The notes beneath the pieces were generated by a model, which saw only the letters and a list, made by a program, of their open reading frames with translations, had not been told where the DNA came from and ran no database searches. This document shows, piece after piece, positions 61,880 to 64,000 of a stretch of 64,000 nt of DNA (positions are counted from its first letter, which is position 1; every line of letters starts with the position of its first letter). The DNA comes from DATBJG01 sp963790545 (GTDB lineage Bacteria; Acidobacteriota; Vicinamibacteria; Vicinamibacterales; JAMQPK01). The stretch is from the NCBI GenBank assembly GCA_963790545.1, contig CAWBPA010000019.1, forward strand, positions 224,637 through 288,636. The letters are read 5' to 3'. Made by a program: the position numbers and the translations under genes.

Positions 61880-63950
61880 CTAGTGTCGCCGTTCGGCTGG
61901 CATTTGTAGAACCTTTACAGGCCTCTCGACGAGCGACACCTCGACCCGGGCATCGTTGAAGCACGCGCCACCGCCAAAATCCGTGAGTGAATCTGGCACG
62001 AGCGTGGTTCCCGTGCACTGGTTCTTGGTGCTCTTGCGCCACAGGCCCTTGGGAAGCGAGACGGTCCCGGGTCGAATCCAGGTGCCAATCGTCAGTGAGC
62101 ATTCCACCGCGCCGAGGGTGTTGTAAATGCGAACGACGTCTCCCTCTTCAAGGTTTCTCGCGTGTTGCATCCACGGGATGCATGAGCAGGCTTGTTTGCG
62201 GACGGTGCAGCTCGCCGAGTGTCGAACTAATGGTGCGATCGCTGGCGGGCGAGATGAGGGCGAGAGGGTACTGATCGGTCCCGGGATCTGGCAAATAAGA
62301 GTACAGACGTCCTCCAGCTTCCGCATCGAGCGCTTCCGGAAACAGATCGACCTTCCGATCGGCGGTTCGGGGAAACACGTTGCCAAACTGCACGGGCAGA
62401 AAGCCGCAGGGGGGTTCTGCGCGGCGATCGTCGCGAATCTGCTGCGCGACCGTTCCTGGAAGCGAGTCCATGACGTGCAGCAGAACCTCAATTTCTGACG
62501 AGGGTTCCGCGGGATCGAGCAAATCGAGTCGCCGGCAGAGCTCACCAAATACCTCGGCGTTGGGGCGAGCTTCGCCGACGGGTTCGACAACCGGCCGCAC
62601 GAGCTGAAGGCTCAAAGGACCATAGCTGCGCGCGAAATCGTACCGATTCGAGGAATGTGGTGGCCGGAAGCACCACATCTGCCAATCACGGCCGTGTCGG
62701 TCATCACTTGTTCGAAAACGACCGTGAACAGATCCTCTCGTTCCAGACCTTTCAGGATGCGCTGCTGGTCTGGAACCGTCGCGACCGGATTGGCGTTGTA
62801 CACGAACAGCATCTTGATCGGTGGATCGTCGCGCTCGAGCAAATCTCGACCGAGGTGATTCATGTTGAGGAGTCGCGTCCGTGGCTCCTCGCCGAGCCAG
62901 GGTCTTCCGATATCCCACGACGCCGAGTTGCTCATCGTGTAGCCGCCGGCACGCACGCCAAACTTGCCCCCGACGGCCGGCAGGGCCAGCACCGCCAGAG
63001 CGGCGTTGCCGCCGTTGCGGTTCCGTTCCAACCCCCAGCCGCAGCGGACAAGAGCCGGAGAACTGACGGCGTACAGCTCGGCAAAATGCTCGAGTGCTGC
63101 CGCGGTCGAGACCGGCAATCTCTGCTGCGCGCGCGATAGTCCAGGGCTGCGCGCGTTCGCGAAGCTTTGATGCCCCACGGGTGTGAGCGGAAAGAAACGC
63201 TTCGTCTGCGCGACCGGTCTCGAACAGATATCGGTGCACCGCCAGCGCAACGACGACATCCGTGCCGGGCTTGGGAGCCAGATGCAGATTCGCCTGGCGC
63301 GCGAGCGGGGTTGTCCGTGGATCGACGACGACCAGCTGGCCACCACGGCGCTGGGCTTCGCGCACGTACGGGATGAGATGGATCCCGGATGCCGACGGGT
63401 TCGCCCCCCACATCACAATGAGCTTGGCGTGCGGATAGTCCTCGTAGGTGACCGACGGCATTTTGCCGTAGAGCGCAAAGTTCGCGGCCCCGGTAGGGGC
63501 GGCACACACCGTGCGTGCCAGGCGCGAAGTTCCGAAGCGGCGAAACAGCTGACCGTCGGTCGTGTCCTGCGATAGCAGACCGTTCGATCCGCCGTACGAG
63601 TACGGCAAAATCGCTTCTGCGCCCCAGCGATCGCGAATGTCGATCATTTTCGAGGCAATGAGCTCGATGGCTTCGTCCCACGTAATTCGGGAGAATCGCC
63701 CAGACCCGCGTGGCCCCTTCCGCACGGCTGGATACCGCAGGCGCCCGTCGCCGTAGACGCGCTGATCGAATCGCCGCACTTTCGCGCAGATGTACCCGCC
63801 GGTGGTTTCGTTGCGGCGAGATCCATCGATCTTGAGAATCTTTCCGTTTCGCACGGTAACGGCCAGACTACAGCTGTCTGGACAGTCGAGCGGACACGCC
63901 GTCTCGACGACGGTCTCGTGACCGGAGAATTCTGGCGGGGGCTGCGGCAT
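61880..63950 (-). CDS. Molybdopterin-dependent oxidoreductase (bis-MGD type), three or more frameshifts
   Basis: About 690 residues after joining frames near 63130, 62680 and 62165. The N-terminal Fe-S motif is ACPLDCPDSCSLAV with a later GGYICAKV. The Mo-bis-MGD core shows ITWDEAIELIASKM, YGGSNGLLSQD, MWGANPSASGIHL, VVDPRTTPLA and a C-terminal dinucleotide-binding domain (HARNLEEGDVVRIYNTLG; GTVSLPKGLW). This resembles the soluble formate-dehydrogenase-like/BisC-type oxidoreductases rather than a clear nitrate or DMSO reductase. No electron-transfer subunit is nearby. The substrate is unknown. Confidence 0.8.
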
Positions 63951-63961
63951 ACTGAAGCCAG

Positions 63962-64000
63962 TGTACGAAAGATAAGGAAGATAGGGAAGATAGGGGGGAT
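63962..64000. repeat. GATAGGGAA-type tandem repeat at window edge
   Basis: Copies of GGAAGATA/GGGAAGATAGGG upstream of the oxidoreductase start; the array continues beyond the window end. Confidence 0.55.

Noticed and set aside
1..64000. tRNA, rRNA, prophage, integron or transposase genes
   Set aside because: Looked for cloverleaf T-loop patterns, phage genes and DDE or tyrosine/serine recombinase motifs and saw none that held up.

Overview
The window reads as a chromosomal segment from a Gram-negative, GC-rich, heterotrophic bacterium, most likely Acidobacteriota (Vicinamibacteria-like). The basis is inference from content: three TonB-dependent receptors (two with a carboxypeptidase-regulatory-like N-terminal domain), M61 and S46 peptidases, a DUF5777 barrel, cupredoxin lipoproteins, a peptidase-MA/beta-propeller/Omp85 fusion and dense families of intergenic palindromes. 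No rRNA, tRNA, CRISPR, phage or transposase gene is visible, so the lineage cannot be fixed here. About 20 genes are interrupted by single-base shifts, roughly 40 in total, several of them in G or C runs and several in core metabolic genes. I read most of these as residual assembly indels and annotate such genes at full reconstructed length with the shift positions given.

Layout. 1-3.9 kb: 2-oxoacid dehydrogenase E2 end, lpdA, a family-5 uracil-DNA glycosylase and lipA (lipoate metabolism). 4-5.8 kb: M61 peptidase. 6-12.6 kb: an outer-membrane barrel, a cupredoxin lipoprotein, a Cys/His/Met-rich secreted protein, a badly broken TonB receptor and a PepSY membrane protein. 12.6-16.8 kb: a cobalamin riboswitch, a BtuB-like receptor and an abutting di-heme cytochrome. 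16.8-18.6 kb: a small membrane protein and an MFS transporter, then a 245-bp nested palindrome. 19-24 kb: a small secreted CxxC protein, a ZnuD-like receptor and an S46 peptidase. 24-31.9 kb: one minus-strand redox locus, transcribed as barrel, cupredoxin, histidine kinase and NtrC-type regulator, then a sigma-54 promoter, then cupredoxin, cytochrome lipoprotein, DUF5777 barrel and a second cupredoxin. 31.9-37 kb: DUF2203, IclR regulator, a five-copy tandem repeat, ferredoxin, nuoB-nuoI, a TPR/retropepsin protein and a thioesterase. 37-40.4 kb: the peptidase/propeller/Omp85 fusion. 40.8-44.3 kb: ECF sigma factor, anti-sigma factor, TlpA-like thioredoxin and a fatty acid desaturase. 44.4-50 kb: housekeeping and hypothetical genes. 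48.8-54.2 kb: a minus-strand run with a cytochrome, a glycosyltransferase-like protein and a polytopic membrane protein. 54.5-57.7 kb: LemA, TPM protein, a nucleotidyltransferase-like gene and YvcK. 57.8-61.8 kb: LigD-type phosphoesterase diverging, across a 9 x 9 bp repeat, from a CCAEP-tail radical SAM protein, an ATP-grasp protein and YggX. 61.9-64 kb: a molybdopterin oxidoreductase.

Three parts deserve most attention. First is the 24-32 kb locus, where the sensor kinase, a GAFTGA-containing activator, a matching sigma-54 promoter and an upstream palindrome can all be read from the sequence and point to one regulated copper/heme envelope electron-transfer module. Second is the radical SAM/ATP-grasp pair ending in Cys-Cys-Ala-Glu-Pro. 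Third is a repeat element with a fixed layout (GATCCGGAGCGTAAGCGA, optional hairpin insert, GC-rich palindrome, AATAAAT) lying just upstream of three unrelated start codons. Several other repeats supply stop codons or protein tails to neighbouring genes.
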